Source: JAGIBJ01 sp032119595
Lineage (GTDB): Bacteria; Actinomycetota; Thermoleophilia; Solirubrobacterales; Solirubrobacteraceae
Direction: 5' to 3'
DNA length: 64,000 nt
NCBI GenBank assembly: GCA_032119595.1
Contig: JAUMBQ010000006.1
Coordinates: forward strand, 1-64,000
Each line of letters begins with the position of its first letter. The first letter of the stretch is position 1. Below are positions 19,529-29,607 of the stretch, in pieces. The notes below the pieces were generated by a model. That model worked only from the letters and a program-made list of their open reading frames with translations, ran no database searches and was not told the DNA's origin. The translations under genes and the position numbers were made by a program.

Positions 19529-22432
19529 CTAGATCCCCGGGCACGCCTTGGGGATTCTCGCCCGCTGCAGCTTGGCCGGGCCGGCATACGTCGCGCCTCC
19601 CTTAAGCGTGACCGTTGCCTTCGGACCGAACTCCAAATCTTCACGAGCGGCCGTGACTCGGAGCGTCACCGAGGTTTGCCTACGGACGTTTTGGATCTTC
19701 CAGGCGAAGCACGTGTCCGGCGATGCCTGACCGATCTTGCGGCCGTCGCTGAGCACGGCGTAGGCGCCGTAGCGCTCGGTCTCCGGCGTTCCCTCACCCC
19801 AGATCGCAAACACGTCGGTGCCCTTGCGCACGATGCGCACCTCTGGCACCTTGCCCGGCCGCTTCGGCGGGGAAGCGGTGAACGTGTCGAGGTCGACCAC
19901 TTCGATCGTGCCGCCGCTCTCGTCGGTGATGGTCGCCTGGAGCGTGCGCTTGCCCTGATACCCGAAGGTCGGGGTGAACTTGATGCGCGCGCACTTCGAC
20001 TCGCCGGTGCTGTGGCCCGGCGCCTTCACGCCACCGCTGCACGGCTTGCCCTTGGCGTTCGGGGCGACGACCTGCTGATAGTTCTCGCCGACCACGGCCA
20101 GCGCGATCTTCTCGCCCTTCTTGATGAACGCGCGCATGTTCACGATGCGATCGTTGTCCTGCTTGGTCACGTCGGCGGTCACGACCGTCGGCTTCGTCTC
20201 CTCCGCCTGGACTTCGAGGTCGGTGAGGGTGCCTCCGGGCAGCGACTCGATCTTCCAGTCGCCTGGCGCCGCGTTCTCCGACAGGAACACGGAGGTTTCC
20301 TTGTCTTCTGCGCTCTCGATGATGATGAACGACGCCTGGTCGGTCGTCACCGGGCCTTCACTGGAAGCAAAGGTCTTGCCGGTCGGGCTCGTGACCTTGA
20401 CCTTCGGCGCCGCATCGACACCCTTCACATGCGCGACGTATTGGTCGTTGTTCTCGGGCACGTCGAACACGAGCGGCTGCCCGGCCTGCGCCCGGATCGC
20501 CCGCTGGACGCGAATGCGGTCCTGGAACCCGCAGCCGAAGCCGTAGTCGAACTTCGGGCCCTTCGCCGGCTTCTTGTAGAACGAGAACGCACTGAAGGCG
20601 ATCGTGCCGAAGAACGTCTCGGTCTTCAGGCAGCCGCCCGCGCCGAGATGGGAGACCGTCGCCGACGCACTGGCGCACTGCGCGGGAATGAGCGAACCGA
20701 GGTTCAGGCACAGGCTGAGCGTGCCGTCGAGGTTGAACGCGAACGGGTTCGCAATCACGAAGCCCTTCACGCCGCCGTTGAGCAAGATCAAGCCACCCGC
20801 CAGCGGCAGGACGCCGTTGACCTCGAAGTCGACGGCGCCCGTGCTGGTGAGCCGGACCTTGCCGTTTCCAAACGGGATGTCGGCGACGCGCATGAACCCG
20901 GCGGCCTCGATGAAGAAGTTGCCGTTGCCGAGCTCGGAGTACTGGAGCGACACGTCGCCGCGAACGATGCCTCCGGCGAACCCGAGGCCAGCGTCGCCGC
21001 GGATCGTGAGACTCGGCTGCACGCACACGCCGAACCCGACGCGCTCCAGGGTGATGCCCTGGATAAGGGGGATTGCGGCGTTGTCGATGAACCCGCCGCC
21101 GTACGCGAACTTGCCTCCGGCGATGCCACCGTACGCGGCGAGTTCCGTGCCGGACTTGGTCGGCAGGCCGATGTGCAGGGCGCCATCGAAGCGCTCCTGC
21201 TGCTGAGTGGGCGGGCTGCACTCAAGCGCCGGGGCGCCATTGAGCGAGGGCGGCGCGCAGGCCGCGAACTTGGTGCTCACGTTGGCCGACAGGTACGAGA
21301 AGCAAAGGTTCTTGAGCGCAAGCTTGCCGATTGCGGCGTTGGCGACTTCGATCTTGCCGCCGTCCAGACTCACTTTGCCGGTGCTGTCGGTGGTGATCTC
21401 CGTCGCTCCGGTGATCGAGCCTTGCTCGCCCGGCGAGGGCTTAAAGATCGACGGCAGCGTGACGTTGATCAGGAACGATGTAGCAAAGCCGCCCGCCCGC
21501 TTGCGCAGCAGCACCTGGGCGGCGCCGCCGATCGGAAGGCCGCCGAGGAGCCCGTCCGGAATGGTGAAGCCGGCGAGCACACCTTCCCCGGTGACGGTCG
21601 GGTTCGGGAGGGTCAAGAGGAGCGGCTTGTTGATGATCGTGACCGGCCCGAGTTTGACGTTGATCGCGCCGTTCACGCCGAACTTCCCGCCGCGTTCACG
21701 TGATCCGGGCACCGGTTCAGCGAGCACGTATTTCACGCCGGCCGGAGCATCCGGGAACGGGATGCCGTTGAGGATGAACGCACCGGTGCCCTCGTAGTGC
21801 ACGGCGCCAGCGGCGATCGGCACGTTGCCGTCGGTGTAGCCCTGCGTGCCTGCGACAAGCTTCTGCCAGCAGCCGCCGCGCGACTGCTTGGCCTGGATCA
21901 GGCCGAACTCGACCACGGTCGGGCACTCACCGGTGTCTTTCGGGCCACGCGGGTCGACGACGGGCTCCGGCGGCGGGGGCGGCACGACGGCCGGCTGCCT
22001 GAACTCAAAGCGTTGGGTCGCGACGGCGCCGGTGGAGTCGAACACCTTGATGGTGATCTGGCGCTCGAACGAGTTGATGCCGGTGCCGACGTTGAATTCG
22101 ATGGTGTGGCGGCCTCTGAGCCCCTGGGTCTCCGGCTGGTTCTCGTCGATGAACTTGGTCTGCTTCGGGCTGATGACGTCGCAGCAGTCGAGCTGGACGA
22201 TGTACGGCGCCTGATCGACGACGACGTCGATCGTGATGCTGGCGGTGCCGCCTGGGACCGCCGGATCCGGCGCAATCCCTCGGTTGAGGATCTCGATCGC
22301 TGCGGAGGCGGGCGCTGCCGCCATGCCGCAGCTGAGGAGGATGGCGACGAGGGCAAGGAGGGAGCGGAGGCCGCCCCACGTGGCGCGCTCGCGCCTCAGC
22401 CGTCGGTTCGCTGCCTCTACCTGTCGCGTCAA
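19529..22432 (-). CDS. Large secreted protein of unknown function
   Basis: The TTG start (22430-22432) has GAGAGGG 6 nt upstream. The 967-residue protein has a long signal peptide (Arg-rich, then hydrophobic; cleavage near residue 44, ASA-AIE), an Ig-like domain with a vicinal Cys pair (LDCCD, about residue 80), a Pro-rich hinge (about 148-160), a long central domain (about 165-640) with many Gly-rich beta strands and scattered Cys, and two or three C-terminal beta domains (about 650-967) ending in a Cys-Pro-Gly-Ile. No enzyme motif is seen. Central Gly-rich strands recall beta-helical or barrel-like surface proteins, but no family is assigned. Confidence 0.82.
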   Translation of the reverse strand: MTRQVEAANRRLRRERATWGGLRSLLALVAILLSCGMAAAPASAAIEILNRGIAPDPAVPGGTASITIDVVVDQAPYIVQLDCCDVISPKQTKFIDENQPETQGLRGRHTIEFNVGTGINSFERQITIKVFDSTGAVATQRFEFRQPAVVPPPPPEPVVDPRGPKDTGECPTVVEFGLIQAKQSRGGCWQKLVAGTQGYTDGNVPIAAGAVHYEGTGAFILNGIPFPDAPAGVKYVLAEPVPGSRERGGKFGVNGAINVKLGPVTIINKPLLLTLPNPTVTGEGVLAGFTIPDGLLGGLPIGGAAQVLLRKRAGGFATSFLINVTLPSIFKPSPGEQGSITGATEITTDSTGKVSLDGGKIEVANAAIGKLALKNLCFSYLSANVSTKFAACAPPSLNGAPALECSPPTQQQERFDGALHIGLPTKSGTELAAYGGIAGGKFAYGGGFIDNAAIPLIQGITLERVGFGVCVQPSLTIRGDAGLGFAGGIVRGDVSLQYSELGNGNFFIEAAGFMRVADIPFGNGKVRLTSTGAVDFEVNGVLPLAGGLILLNGGVKGFVIANPFAFNLDGTLSLCLNLGSLIPAQCASASATVSHLGAGGCLKTETFFGTIAFSAFSFYKKPAKGPKFDYGFGCGFQDRIRVQRAIRAQAGQPLVFDVPENNDQYVAHVKGVDAAPKVKVTSPTGKTFASSEGPVTTDQASFIIIESAEDKETSVFLSENAAPGDWKIESLPGGTLTDLEVQAEETKPTVVTADVTKQDNDRIVNMRAFIKKGEKIALAVVGENYQQVVAPNAKGKPCSGGVKAPGHSTGESKCARIKFTPTFGYQGKRTLQATITDESGGTIEVVDLDTFTASPPKRPGKVPEVRIVRKGTDVFAIWGEGTPETERYGAYAVLSDGRKIGQASPDTCFAWKIQNVRRQTSVTLRVTAAREDLEFGPKATVTLKGGATYAGPAKLQRARIPKACPGI

Positions 22433-22448
22433 CGGACACCCTCTCGTT

Positions 22449-22475
22449 TCGTCACGGCCGGGGGAGGCGTGACGA
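22449..22475 (-). terminator. Hairpin between the LuxR gene and the secreted protein gene
   Basis: TCGTCACG (22449-22456) pairs with CGTGACGA (22468-22475). It follows the LuxR stop codon by 35 bp and ends just upstream of the GAGAGGG ribosome binding site of the next gene, so it could either terminate or influence translation. Confidence 0.4.
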
Positions 22476-22509
22476 GTTCACCGCAGGCGATGCTGCTCAG
22501 TCGGGCGGG

Positions 22510-25356
22510 TCAGGTCATGAGTGGTGGCCACTCATCTTTTGGCGCGAGGACGCTCACGAGTCCGCGACGGGACGTGATGCCGAGCTTCGCGTACGCGCGG
22601 CTGAGGTGGTTCTCCACAGTGCGGACCGTGATGTAGAGCGCCTGCGCGATCTCCCGGTTGGAGAGGCCGTCGGCGGCCATCCGAGCCACGCGGCGCTCGC
22701 TCGCTGTCAGCGCGTCGGGGCCACTGATCTGGTGTCGCCTCGGCCGGGCTCCGGCGGCAGCCAGCTCGGCCTGCGCCCGGGTGGCCAACACCGTCGCGCC
22801 GCAGCGGGTGGCGAGATCCAGCGCCTGGCGCAGCGGCTCACGCGCGACCGACCGGCGCCCCCGCCGGCGCAGCGCGGCCCCAAAGTCGACGAACGCCCGG
22901 GCGAGATCGAGCCGGGCCGGCGACGCCGCCAGGGCCGCGATGCCCGCCTCCAGGAGGTCAAGGCCTTCGTCGGTTTCGTCGGCCAACCCGGCGGTCGCCA
23001 GGGCCAGCCCCTGGGCGGAGGGGGTGTCCCATCGCGCGGCGAGCGTGATCTGATCGGCGGCGAACGCCTGCGCCCGGGCGCGGTCGCCGAGCGCAAGGCA
23101 TACCTCCACGGCGGTCCGCCGCCAGGGCGTGCTGAGGTGCCGAATGCCAAGCCGGGCATCGCGAGACTCGAGTTCCATCAGGGTCTGAAGCGCCGCTTCG
23201 GGACGCCCTTGGGCAAGCTGCAGTCGGGCGCGTGCATCAAACGGTGTCCCGAAGTACGTGAGTTCCAGCAGACGCGGCGAGATTCCGGAGCGGTCGCTCT
23301 CGCGGGCTGCTCCGGTCATGTCGCCGCGCTCAAGCAGCGCAAGCGTGAGGTAGCCACGCTGAGCTGGTCCGGCGACCGGCTGCCCACCGCGCTCCAGCAT
23401 CGAGAGGGCGTCGAGTGCCGCCGTCTCGGCTCCGTCGATCTCGCCGCGCCGCCAGCTGCTCACGGAGCGCAGGGCGATCAGGCTCCCAAGCCCGAGGACC
23501 GACCCCTGGCGGCGCGCAAGGTCGATGCCCGATTCCAAGGCAGGGCTTCCGATGTCGTAGCGGTCGGCGTCGAAGAGGATGTGCACGCAGTGACTGAACG
23601 CCACCGACACCGGGCCCTCAGCGGCGAGGAGCCTGCCCCCGCCCAGTGCTTGCTCGGCCAGCGCGGCGGCCTCACCGATCCGGCCGTCGAGCCAGCGTGC
23701 CGCGGCGACCTCGGCCAGCACAGCAAGCTCTGCTGGCGTGCCCCCCGGCACACCGGCGTACTGCTCAAGCCGGTCAACGGCGGCTCGGCCGATGGACGGC
23801 GCGAGGACCCCGATGCCCGCTTGGTGTGCGCGCAGGCGCAGCGTCGTCTCGCGGTCAACGGCGCCGCGCTGAAACGGCCGGTCCAGGACCTGGATTGCGC
23901 CTTCTAGATCGCCCTGGAACAGCCGGACGCGGGCCGCGACCTCCAGGTACTCAGCGCCCCCGTCTTCCCCGGCCACAAGTTCCGCGGCGGCTTCGAGGTG
24001 TCCGCAGGCCTCGTCCAGGTCGCGGCCCGTGAGCGCGATGGCCTCGCCGAGGAGCGCAAGTACCGGGGCCTTGGTTGCCCCGAGCGGCGGCTCGGCGACG
24101 GCCCGCTCGAGGTAGCGCTGCGCCTGTTCGGCGGCCCCCTGAGCCAGCGCCGTGGAGGCTGCGGCCAGGAGCGTTTCAACGACGGTGTCGTCGGCGGCAG
24201 GCCGGCAGGCCAGCAGGTGCGGCGCGATCCGGATCGCGGGCTGCTGCTCCTCAAGGAGCACGTCGGCGCACCGCCGATGGAGGCGAGAGCGAGCGTTCGC
24301 GGCGAGGCGCGAGTAGATCGCCTGCTCCACGACCGGGTGCGCAAACTGGATTGGATGGCCGCCTGCCAGGATCCCGGCACTGGTGAGGATGTCGACGGCG
24401 TCGCCGACGCGTGCGTGCCCCCGCTCGATGACCGATTCCAAGTGCCGAACCTCCGCACCGGAGCCAAACACCGACAACGCTTCAGCGACTTCGGTGGCCT
24501 CCGGTGGCAGCCCGGCGAGCCGCGAGCGCAGCGACTGCTCGACGGTCTCCGGGCCGAGCGCCTCAACCCGTGCAACCGAGTCGGCAACCGGAGGGACCTC
24601 CTCGCGGGCCAGCGCCGCCAGCATCTCCCCGAGCATGAACGGGTTGCCGCCGCTGGCGGTGTGGCAGGCGTTGACGAACGGTGCGTCGGGCTCGCAGCCC
24701 ATACGGGCCCTGATCAAGGTGCTGGCGCCCGTGACGCCCAGCGGCTCGGGGCGAACGAGCACCGTGTCTGCGCGGGTTCGAATGCCGTTGAGCAGGCTTT
24801 CGACCGGGCTGGCGGTAACGGGCGGGCGGGCCGCAAGCACGACCGCGATCGCAAGCCCTTCGAGCCGCGCGGCGAGGTAGTCGATGAATCGCAGGGTCGG
24901 CCCATCGATCCAGTGCGCGTCGTCGACGACAAGGGCAAGCGGGCCACGTTCCGCGAGGTTCGACGCGACCCAGAAGAGGCCATGCACCACAGGGAATGGC
25001 GAGTCTGGTCCGTCTCCTGACGGCTCCCCCGCGCCCAGCGCCGCGCTGGCGAGCGCTGCCGGCCCGTGCAGCAGCGAGGCATCCCGCAGCACCTCGGCCT
25101 CAAAGAGCTGCCGCGCGACGCCATAGCTGTAGTCGCCTTCGAGGGCTCCCCCGCGCGCCGACAGCACGCGAATGCCCGCCGCGACCGCCTGGTCTTTAGC
25201 AGCCCCCAGGAGGCGCGTTTTGCCGATCCCAGGTTGGCCCTCGACGTGCAGCAATCGACCAGATCCCAGCCGACACGCGTCCCAGGCAGCCGACAGCCGC
25301 GCGAGATCACCATCGCGCTCCAGCAGTGGGGATTCGAAGGGACTTGCGGGGGACAA
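22510..25356 (-). CDS. LuxR-family regulator of the LAL (large ATP-binding) type
   Basis: The 948-residue protein has an AAA_16 ATPase domain with Walker A GQPGIGKT (40-47) and Walker B LALVVDDAHWID (140-151), a long TPR-like helical middle (about 350-870), and a C-terminal LuxR helix-turn-helix (about 884-938, TASERRVARMAADGLSNREI and TVENHLSRAYAKLGI). LAL proteins such as MalT bind ATP and an inducer, then activate transcription. The TTG start lies 9 nt after a TATGAT -10, so translation is probably leaderless. It precedes the 967-residue secreted protein gene in the same direction and may regulate surface-protein genes here; that link is speculative. Confidence 0.93.
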   Translation of the reverse strand: MSPASPFESPLLERDGDLARLSAAWDACRLGSGRLLHVEGQPGIGKTRLLGAAKDQAVAAGIRVLSARGGALEGDYSYGVARQLFEAEVLRDASLLHGPAALASAALGAGEPSGDGPDSPFPVVHGLFWVASNLAERGPLALVVDDAHWIDGPTLRFIDYLAARLEGLAIAVVLAARPPVTASPVESLLNGIRTRADTVLVRPEPLGVTGASTLIRARMGCEPDAPFVNACHTASGGNPFMLGEMLAALAREEVPPVADSVARVEALGPETVEQSLRSRLAGLPPEATEVAEALSVFGSGAEVRHLESVIERGHARVGDAVDILTSAGILAGGHPIQFAHPVVEQAIYSRLAANARSRLHRRCADVLLEEQQPAIRIAPHLLACRPAADDTVVETLLAAASTALAQGAAEQAQRYLERAVAEPPLGATKAPVLALLGEAIALTGRDLDEACGHLEAAAELVAGEDGGAEYLEVAARVRLFQGDLEGAIQVLDRPFQRGAVDRETTLRLRAHQAGIGVLAPSIGRAAVDRLEQYAGVPGGTPAELAVLAEVAAARWLDGRIGEAAALAEQALGGGRLLAAEGPVSVAFSHCVHILFDADRYDIGSPALESGIDLARRQGSVLGLGSLIALRSVSSWRRGEIDGAETAALDALSMLERGGQPVAGPAQRGYLTLALLERGDMTGAARESDRSGISPRLLELTYFGTPFDARARLQLAQGRPEAALQTLMELESRDARLGIRHLSTPWRRTAVEVCLALGDRARAQAFAADQITLAARWDTPSAQGLALATAGLADETDEGLDLLEAGIAALAASPARLDLARAFVDFGAALRRRGRRSVAREPLRQALDLATRCGATVLATRAQAELAAAGARPRRHQISGPDALTASERRVARMAADGLSNREIAQALYITVRTVENHLSRAYAKLGITSRRGLVSVLAPKDEWPPLMT

Positions 25357-25365
25357 GTCCTGCGC

Positions 25366-25394
25366 ATCATAAGTGCGAAAGTGCCAGCTTCCAA
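25366..25394 (-). promoter_or_regulatory. Promoter of the LuxR/LAL gene
   Basis: TTGGAA (25389-25394) and TATGAT (25366-25371) have the ideal 17-nt spacing. The -10 is 9 nt from the TTG start codon, which argues for a leaderless mRNA. The -35 begins 8 bp after the tRNA terminator hairpin. Confidence 0.7.
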
Positions 25395-25402
25395 GAACGA
25401 CC

Positions 25403-25426
25403 GAGGCCCTCCTTGCGGAGGGCCTC
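25403..25426 (-). terminator. Terminator of the tRNA-Met gene
   Basis: GAGGCCCTCC and GGAGGGCCTC form a perfect 10-bp stem; read on the minus strand the loop is the stable GCAA tetraloop. It is followed by GGTCGTTCTTGG. Confidence 0.8.
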
Positions 25427-25444
25427 GATACAGCTACTTCGGAG

Positions 25445-25518
<74 letters not shown>

Positions 25519-25599
25519 GCGCGACCAGGCATGTTAGCAAGATGTGATGAGCGAGGGCTCCTGCCCGGGCCGCCGCGCGGCCCTGCCCACGGATTCGGC

Positions 25600-27072
25600 T
25601 CAGTCGGCGCCAAGCTCCTGCACGCGCTCCACGAGACGGTCTGGTTTGGCGCTGAAGATCTCGTCGGCGAGACGCACCGCTTTGCGCTGCAACTTGCGCC
25701 GGCGCTTACCGATGAGGGCCAGCAGAACCTCGGCGTCCTCGGGGTCCGCGAACACCCCGGGGCGCTCGTGTACGCGGGTCGAGAGGACCGCCAAGTCATG
25801 GTCGTCGCCGATGAAATCGGCCAGGGCATGGGCGTCGCCCGCGAGCGCGCGGAAGCGCTTCGGGGCGGCAATCTCGACAAGTTCGGAGGCGTGCCAGAGG
25901 TCCTTCGCCCGCTTGCGCAGCTCGTGAAGAAGCTCCGTGTCGAATTCGCCGTCGGCTGACTCATGCTGCTTCACGAGCTTCAGCCGCTTGCGACCGTGCT
26001 TGAAGATCCGCTCAAGCCCCGCGGCGAGCACGTCGGCCGGGTCGTCGCCCAGCTCCCAGGTTTCGATGTCGCCGCGAACAAGTTCGAGGGTCACCAGGAC
26101 GTCGTCGACCGCGCCGGCGTCGGCGCGCGCTGATCGATCAGCCTCTTCGTAGTCGGCGATCAGCGCCTCCCGCAGGCCGCCGATGCTTTGGGGACGCAGG
26201 TCGTCCGGGTAGCGCTCGGCGAGCCCGTCGAGCGTCTGGATCACCACCTGCGCGTCGCGGGCGCCGGCCAGCCGCTGGCCGACGTCGCGAAGGGCCGCGT
26301 TGTCGCGCGCAACCACCTCAGCGCCGAGGCCGTCGCGCGCGATGCGAACGATCGCACGGGCGCGCTTGAAGGCCTTCCTCGCGGTGTGCACCGCCTTGCC
26401 GTACTCCTCAGCATCGCGGCCCTGCAGCGCGTCGGCGGCCGTATCGACCTGTGCCAACGCAACGAACCGCACGCCATCAAGCACCGACTCACCGTCGAGC
26501 AACCCGTGCTCGCCGACCGCCTTGCGATCCGGGGCACCATCGACGGCCAGGCGAGCGTTGCCGTAGCGCTTGTCGCCGGTGACTTCGGGCCGCAGCCATG
26601 CCGGCGGGCGGAACGCCTCCGACGCCTCCACCGACGAGAACTCGACCTCGGCCAGCACGAATCCCGTCAGCACCCCACCGAACACGTCGACTTCGATCGT
26701 CAGTGCCCCGTCGTCGCCGACGGGAACGCGATAGCGCACCTTCTCGAGCCGGCGGCCAGCCGTGCCGGCCCAGAGCCGCTCGAACCTCGGCGGGTCGATG
26801 ACGAACTCCTCCTCGGCGCGCGTGAGCCCGTGGCCCTGCTTGATCGTGAGCAGCGTGTGGAAGCCGCGACGGCGCAATCGCACCTCGGCAGCGCTCTCCG
26901 GATCGATCGCGAGGTAGCCCTGCGCGATCCGCTCGGACGGGTGTGAGAGGAGATCGTCCGGCAGGCGCGTGACGAGGAACTTGCGCTCGATCTCGGTGCC
27001 GTCGCCACGGTGGCGATCCAGGACCGACCGCTGCGAACTCGGTGCGGCGGTGCCTGACTCATCCAGCGACAT
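25600..27072 (-). CDS. CYTH and CHAD domain protein
   Basis: Start ATG at 27070-27072 follows a TAGGCT hexamer by 7 nt; the in-frame extension to 27342 overlaps the divergent promoter. The 490 residues contain a CYTH (triphosphate tunnel) domain with the ExExK-type motif EIERKFLV (27-34) and further charged strands, then a CHAD domain (about 215-480) rich in His and basic residues (HTARKAFKRARAIVR, HELRKRAKDLWHASE). CYTH domains bind triphosphates or polyphosphate; CHAD domains bind polyphosphate. Together they suggest a polyphosphate-binding or triphosphate-hydrolysing role. An exopolyphosphatase gene lies 13 kb away. Confidence 0.9.
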   Translation of the reverse strand: MSLDESGTAAPSSQRSVLDRHRGDGTEIERKFLVTRLPDDLLSHPSERIAQGYLAIDPESAAEVRLRRRGFHTLLTIKQGHGLTRAEEEFVIDPPRFERLWAGTAGRRLEKVRYRVPVGDDGALTIEVDVFGGVLTGFVLAEVEFSSVEASEAFRPPAWLRPEVTGDKRYGNARLAVDGAPDRKAVGEHGLLDGESVLDGVRFVALAQVDTAADALQGRDAEEYGKAVHTARKAFKRARAIVRIARDGLGAEVVARDNAALRDVGQRLAGARDAQVVIQTLDGLAERYPDDLRPQSIGGLREALIADYEEADRSARADAGAVDDVLVTLELVRGDIETWELGDDPADVLAAGLERIFKHGRKRLKLVKQHESADGEFDTELLHELRKRAKDLWHASELVEIAAPKRFRALAGDAHALADFIGDDHDLAVLSTRVHERPGVFADPEDAEVLLALIGKRRRKLQRKAVRLADEIFSAKPDRLVERVQELGAD

Positions 27073-27193
27073 GCTCTTCAGCCTAGATGCCCGGCCGCCG
27101 CGTTTCGGGAGGTTCTTCACAGGCTGGTCATGCGCCGCGAATTCCGGTGCTATTCGACGCCACTGCGACCCCCTTCGGGCATAGGCTGAAGGC

Positions 27194-28822
27194 ATGTCCG
27201 CCGCTCCGTCGCCTGTTGTCTCGCCGACCCCACTCACGCCCCTGCGGTTCCTTGAGCGCGCGGCCGAGGTGCACCCGCAGCGCGTCGCGATCGTGCACGG
27301 CGAGCGGCGCGTCACGTACCTCGAGATGGCCGCTGAAGCCACCCGCCTGGCGCACGCGCTCCAGGCGTCCGGGATCGAGCCGGGCGACCGCGTCGCCTAT
27401 CTGTGCCCGAACATCCCTGAGCAACTCATCGCCCACTTCGCGGTGCCGCTCGCTGGCGCGGTGTTGGTGGCGCTCAACACGCGACTGGCGCCGGCCGAAC
27501 TCCGCCAGATCCTTGACCACTCGGGCGCGAAGCTGCTGGTCGTCGACTCCGAGCTCACGACGAACGTCGCGCCCGTCGCTGCCGACCTGGCCACGGTGCG
27601 CGAGATCGTCACGCTCCACGACGCCGCGGTCGAGCACCCGGTCGGCCCGGCGCTCGGCGGCACCACCTACGAGCAGCTCTTGGGGCGAGGCTCGGACGCG
27701 CCGCGCTCGTGGGAGGTCGACGACGAGCTGGCGACGATCTCGATCAACTACACCTCCGGCACGACCGGCCAGCCCAAGGGCGTGATGTACACGCATCGCG
27801 GCGCGTATCTCAACGCGCTCGGCGAGGTGATCCACTCCGAGCATTCGGCCGCCTCCGTCTACCTGTGGACGCTCCCGATGTTCCACTGCAATGGCTGGTG
27901 CACCACGTGGGGTGTGACCGGCGTCGCCGGCCGCCACGTGTGCCTGCGCGCGGTCCGCGGCGACGCGATGTGGTCGCTCATCCGCAGCGAGGGCGTCACG
28001 CACCTCAATGGCGCGCCGATCGTGCTGTCGACCCTGGCCGCCGATGACGCCGCAGCACCGCTGGAGTCGCCACTCACGATCAGCACCGCCGGCGCCGCCC
28101 CGAGCCCCACGACGATCGGGCAGCTCGAGGCGATCGGCGCGCGCATCGTGCACATGTACGGACTCACCGAGACGTACGGGCCGTACTCCGTGTGCGAGTG
28201 GCAGGACGGTTGGCCCGCGCTGCCCGCCGACGAGCGCGCCACGCTTCTGGCTCGTCAGGGCGTCGGGATGATCTCCGCCGACCGGCTGCGCGTGGTCGAC
28301 AAGGACATGAACGACGTACCGGCCGACGGCGTCACGATCGGCGAGCTCGTGATGCGTGGCAACAACGTGATGAAGGGCTACTTCGCCGATGAAGCGGCCA
28401 CCGAGGCGGCGTTTGCCGGCGGCTGGTTCCATTCCGGCGACCTCGGCGTAATGCAAGCCGACGGGTACGCCAAGCTCGTCGACCGCGCCAAAGACATCGT
28501 GATCTCGGGCGGTGAGAACATCTCGACGGTGGAGGTCGAGGCGGCGCTCATGGCGCACCCGGCCATCGTCGACGCCGCCGTGATCGGCATCCCGGACGAC
28601 AAGTGGGGCGAGACCCCGAAGGCGTTCGTCGTGACCGACCCGAGCTACGAAGTGACCGCGATCGAAATCATCGAGCACGTGCGGGTGCACATCGCCCGGT
28701 ACAAGGCGCCGAGCGCCGTGGAGTTCCTGGACGCGCTCCCGCGCACGTCGACGGGGAAGGTGCAGAAGTACGAGCTGCGCGAGAAAGAATGGGCTGGGCA
28801 GGACAGCCGCATCAAGGGCTGA
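27194..28822 (+). CDS. Acyl-CoA synthetase (AMP-forming), FadD type
   Basis: This 542-residue ANL-family enzyme has the P-loop-like motif YTSGTTGQPKG (about 187-197), the MYGLTETYGP motif (about 317-326), the GWFHSGDLG hinge region and the C-terminal catalytic Lys motif TSTGKVQKYEL (about 518-528). It activates a carboxylic acid through an acyl-adenylate and transfers it to CoA. The active-site pattern and length fit medium-chain fatty acyl or related acids; substrate unknown. ATG at 27194 follows GAAGG and a TAGGCT hexamer (27182-27187). The next gene starts 5 nt after the stop, forming an operon with an alpha/beta hydrolase. Confidence 0.9.
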   Translation: MSAAPSPVVSPTPLTPLRFLERAAEVHPQRVAIVHGERRVTYLEMAAEATRLAHALQASGIEPGDRVAYLCPNIPEQLIAHFAVPLAGAVLVALNTRLAPAELRQILDHSGAKLLVVDSELTTNVAPVAADLATVREIVTLHDAAVEHPVGPALGGTTYEQLLGRGSDAPRSWEVDDELATISINYTSGTTGQPKGVMYTHRGAYLNALGEVIHSEHSAASVYLWTLPMFHCNGWCTTWGVTGVAGRHVCLRAVRGDAMWSLIRSEGVTHLNGAPIVLSTLAADDAAAPLESPLTISTAGAAPSPTTIGQLEAIGARIVHMYGLTETYGPYSVCEWQDGWPALPADERATLLARQGVGMISADRLRVVDKDMNDVPADGVTIGELVMRGNNVMKGYFADEAATEAAFAGGWFHSGDLGVMQADGYAKLVDRAKDIVISGGENISTVEVEAALMAHPAIVDAAVIGIPDDKWGETPKAFVVTDPSYEVTAIEIIEHVRVHIARYKAPSAVEFLDALPRTSTGKVQKYELREKEWAGQDSRIKG

Positions 28823-28827
28823 GCTTC

Positions 28828-29607
28828 ATGTCTGACGTTCCGACCACGCTCGCGCTCATTCATGGCCTGGGTGCGTCCCGGCGCTGCTGGGACCGCGTCA
28901 CGCCGAGTCTTACGGCGGCCGGGCTGCAGGTCGCCCCGATCGAACTTCCTGGGTACGGCGAGCAGCGCCGCCGCGCGCCCGCGCGCACGATCGAGGAGAT
29001 GGCCGAGGCGACTGGCGAGGCCATCGACGCGCTGGGCACCGGCCCGGTCGTGGTCGTCGGGCACTCGATGGGCGGCCTCGTAGCGACGGCCTTGGCCGAG
29101 CGGGCCGCGTCGCTCGTCGACCGGATCGTGCTGATCAATTCGTCGCTGACCGTCGCGAGTCGCCTCACGGCCCATCGCGGCTCGGAGGGCCTGATCCGCA
29201 AGCCGGTGATCGGCCGGGTCGCCTGGTGGGTCGCGCCGCGGGCGAAACTCCGCAATGGCCTGCGCAGCGCGTTCGCCCCGGAGTTCCCGGTCCCGGATGT
29301 CTTCGTCGACGACCTGCGAGCGTGTTCCTGGGCGACCTTCACCCGGTCGAGCGCGGCGATGGACGACTACCTCGGCCGCGGATCGCTGCCGGACCGCCTC
29401 GGCGCGCTCAGCACGCCGTCGCACCTGATCTACGGCACGCAGGACCAGCGGATCGATGATGACGCCATCGCTGCGCTCTGCACGGGCGCCGCCGCCAGCC
29501 GCGTGACACGCATCGACGATGCCGGCCACACGCCGATGTGGGAGACGCCGCGCGCCGCCGCCGACGCGATCCTGCGGGCCGTCCGCGGCGGCGTCGGGGG
29601 TCCTTAG
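28828..29607 (+). CDS. Alpha/beta hydrolase
   Basis: I start at ATG 28828, 5 nt after the acyl-CoA synthetase stop; an upstream extension runs inside that gene. The 259-residue protein has an oxyanion-hole HGLG near residue 12, the nucleophile elbow GHSMG (Ser80), the acid in YGTQDQR (Asp206) and the catalytic His in DDAGHTP (His234). This is a complete serine-hydrolase triad of the MhpC/BioH type. Coupling with the synthetase suggests a thioesterase or esterase acting on the same acyl group. Its stop overlaps the convergent gene by 4 bp. Confidence 0.9.
   Translation: MSDVPTTLALIHGLGASRRCWDRVTPSLTAAGLQVAPIELPGYGEQRRRAPARTIEEMAEATGEAIDALGTGPVVVVGHSMGGLVATALAERAASLVDRIVLINSSLTVASRLTAHRGSEGLIRKPVIGRVAWWVAPRAKLRNGLRSAFAPEFPVPDVFVDDLRACSWATFTRSSAAMDDYLGRGSLPDRLGALSTPSHLIYGTQDQRIDDDAIAALCTGAAASRVTRIDDAGHTPMWETPRAAADAILRAVRGGVGGP

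Noticed and set aside
19676..21703. 675-codon plus-strand ORF
   Set aside because: Antisense to the 967-residue secreted protein; composition is Arg/Ala/Glu-rich shadow sequence without domain signals.
27128..28690. 520-codon minus-strand ORF
   Set aside because: Antisense to the acyl-CoA synthetase, whose motifs are all present on the plus strand.
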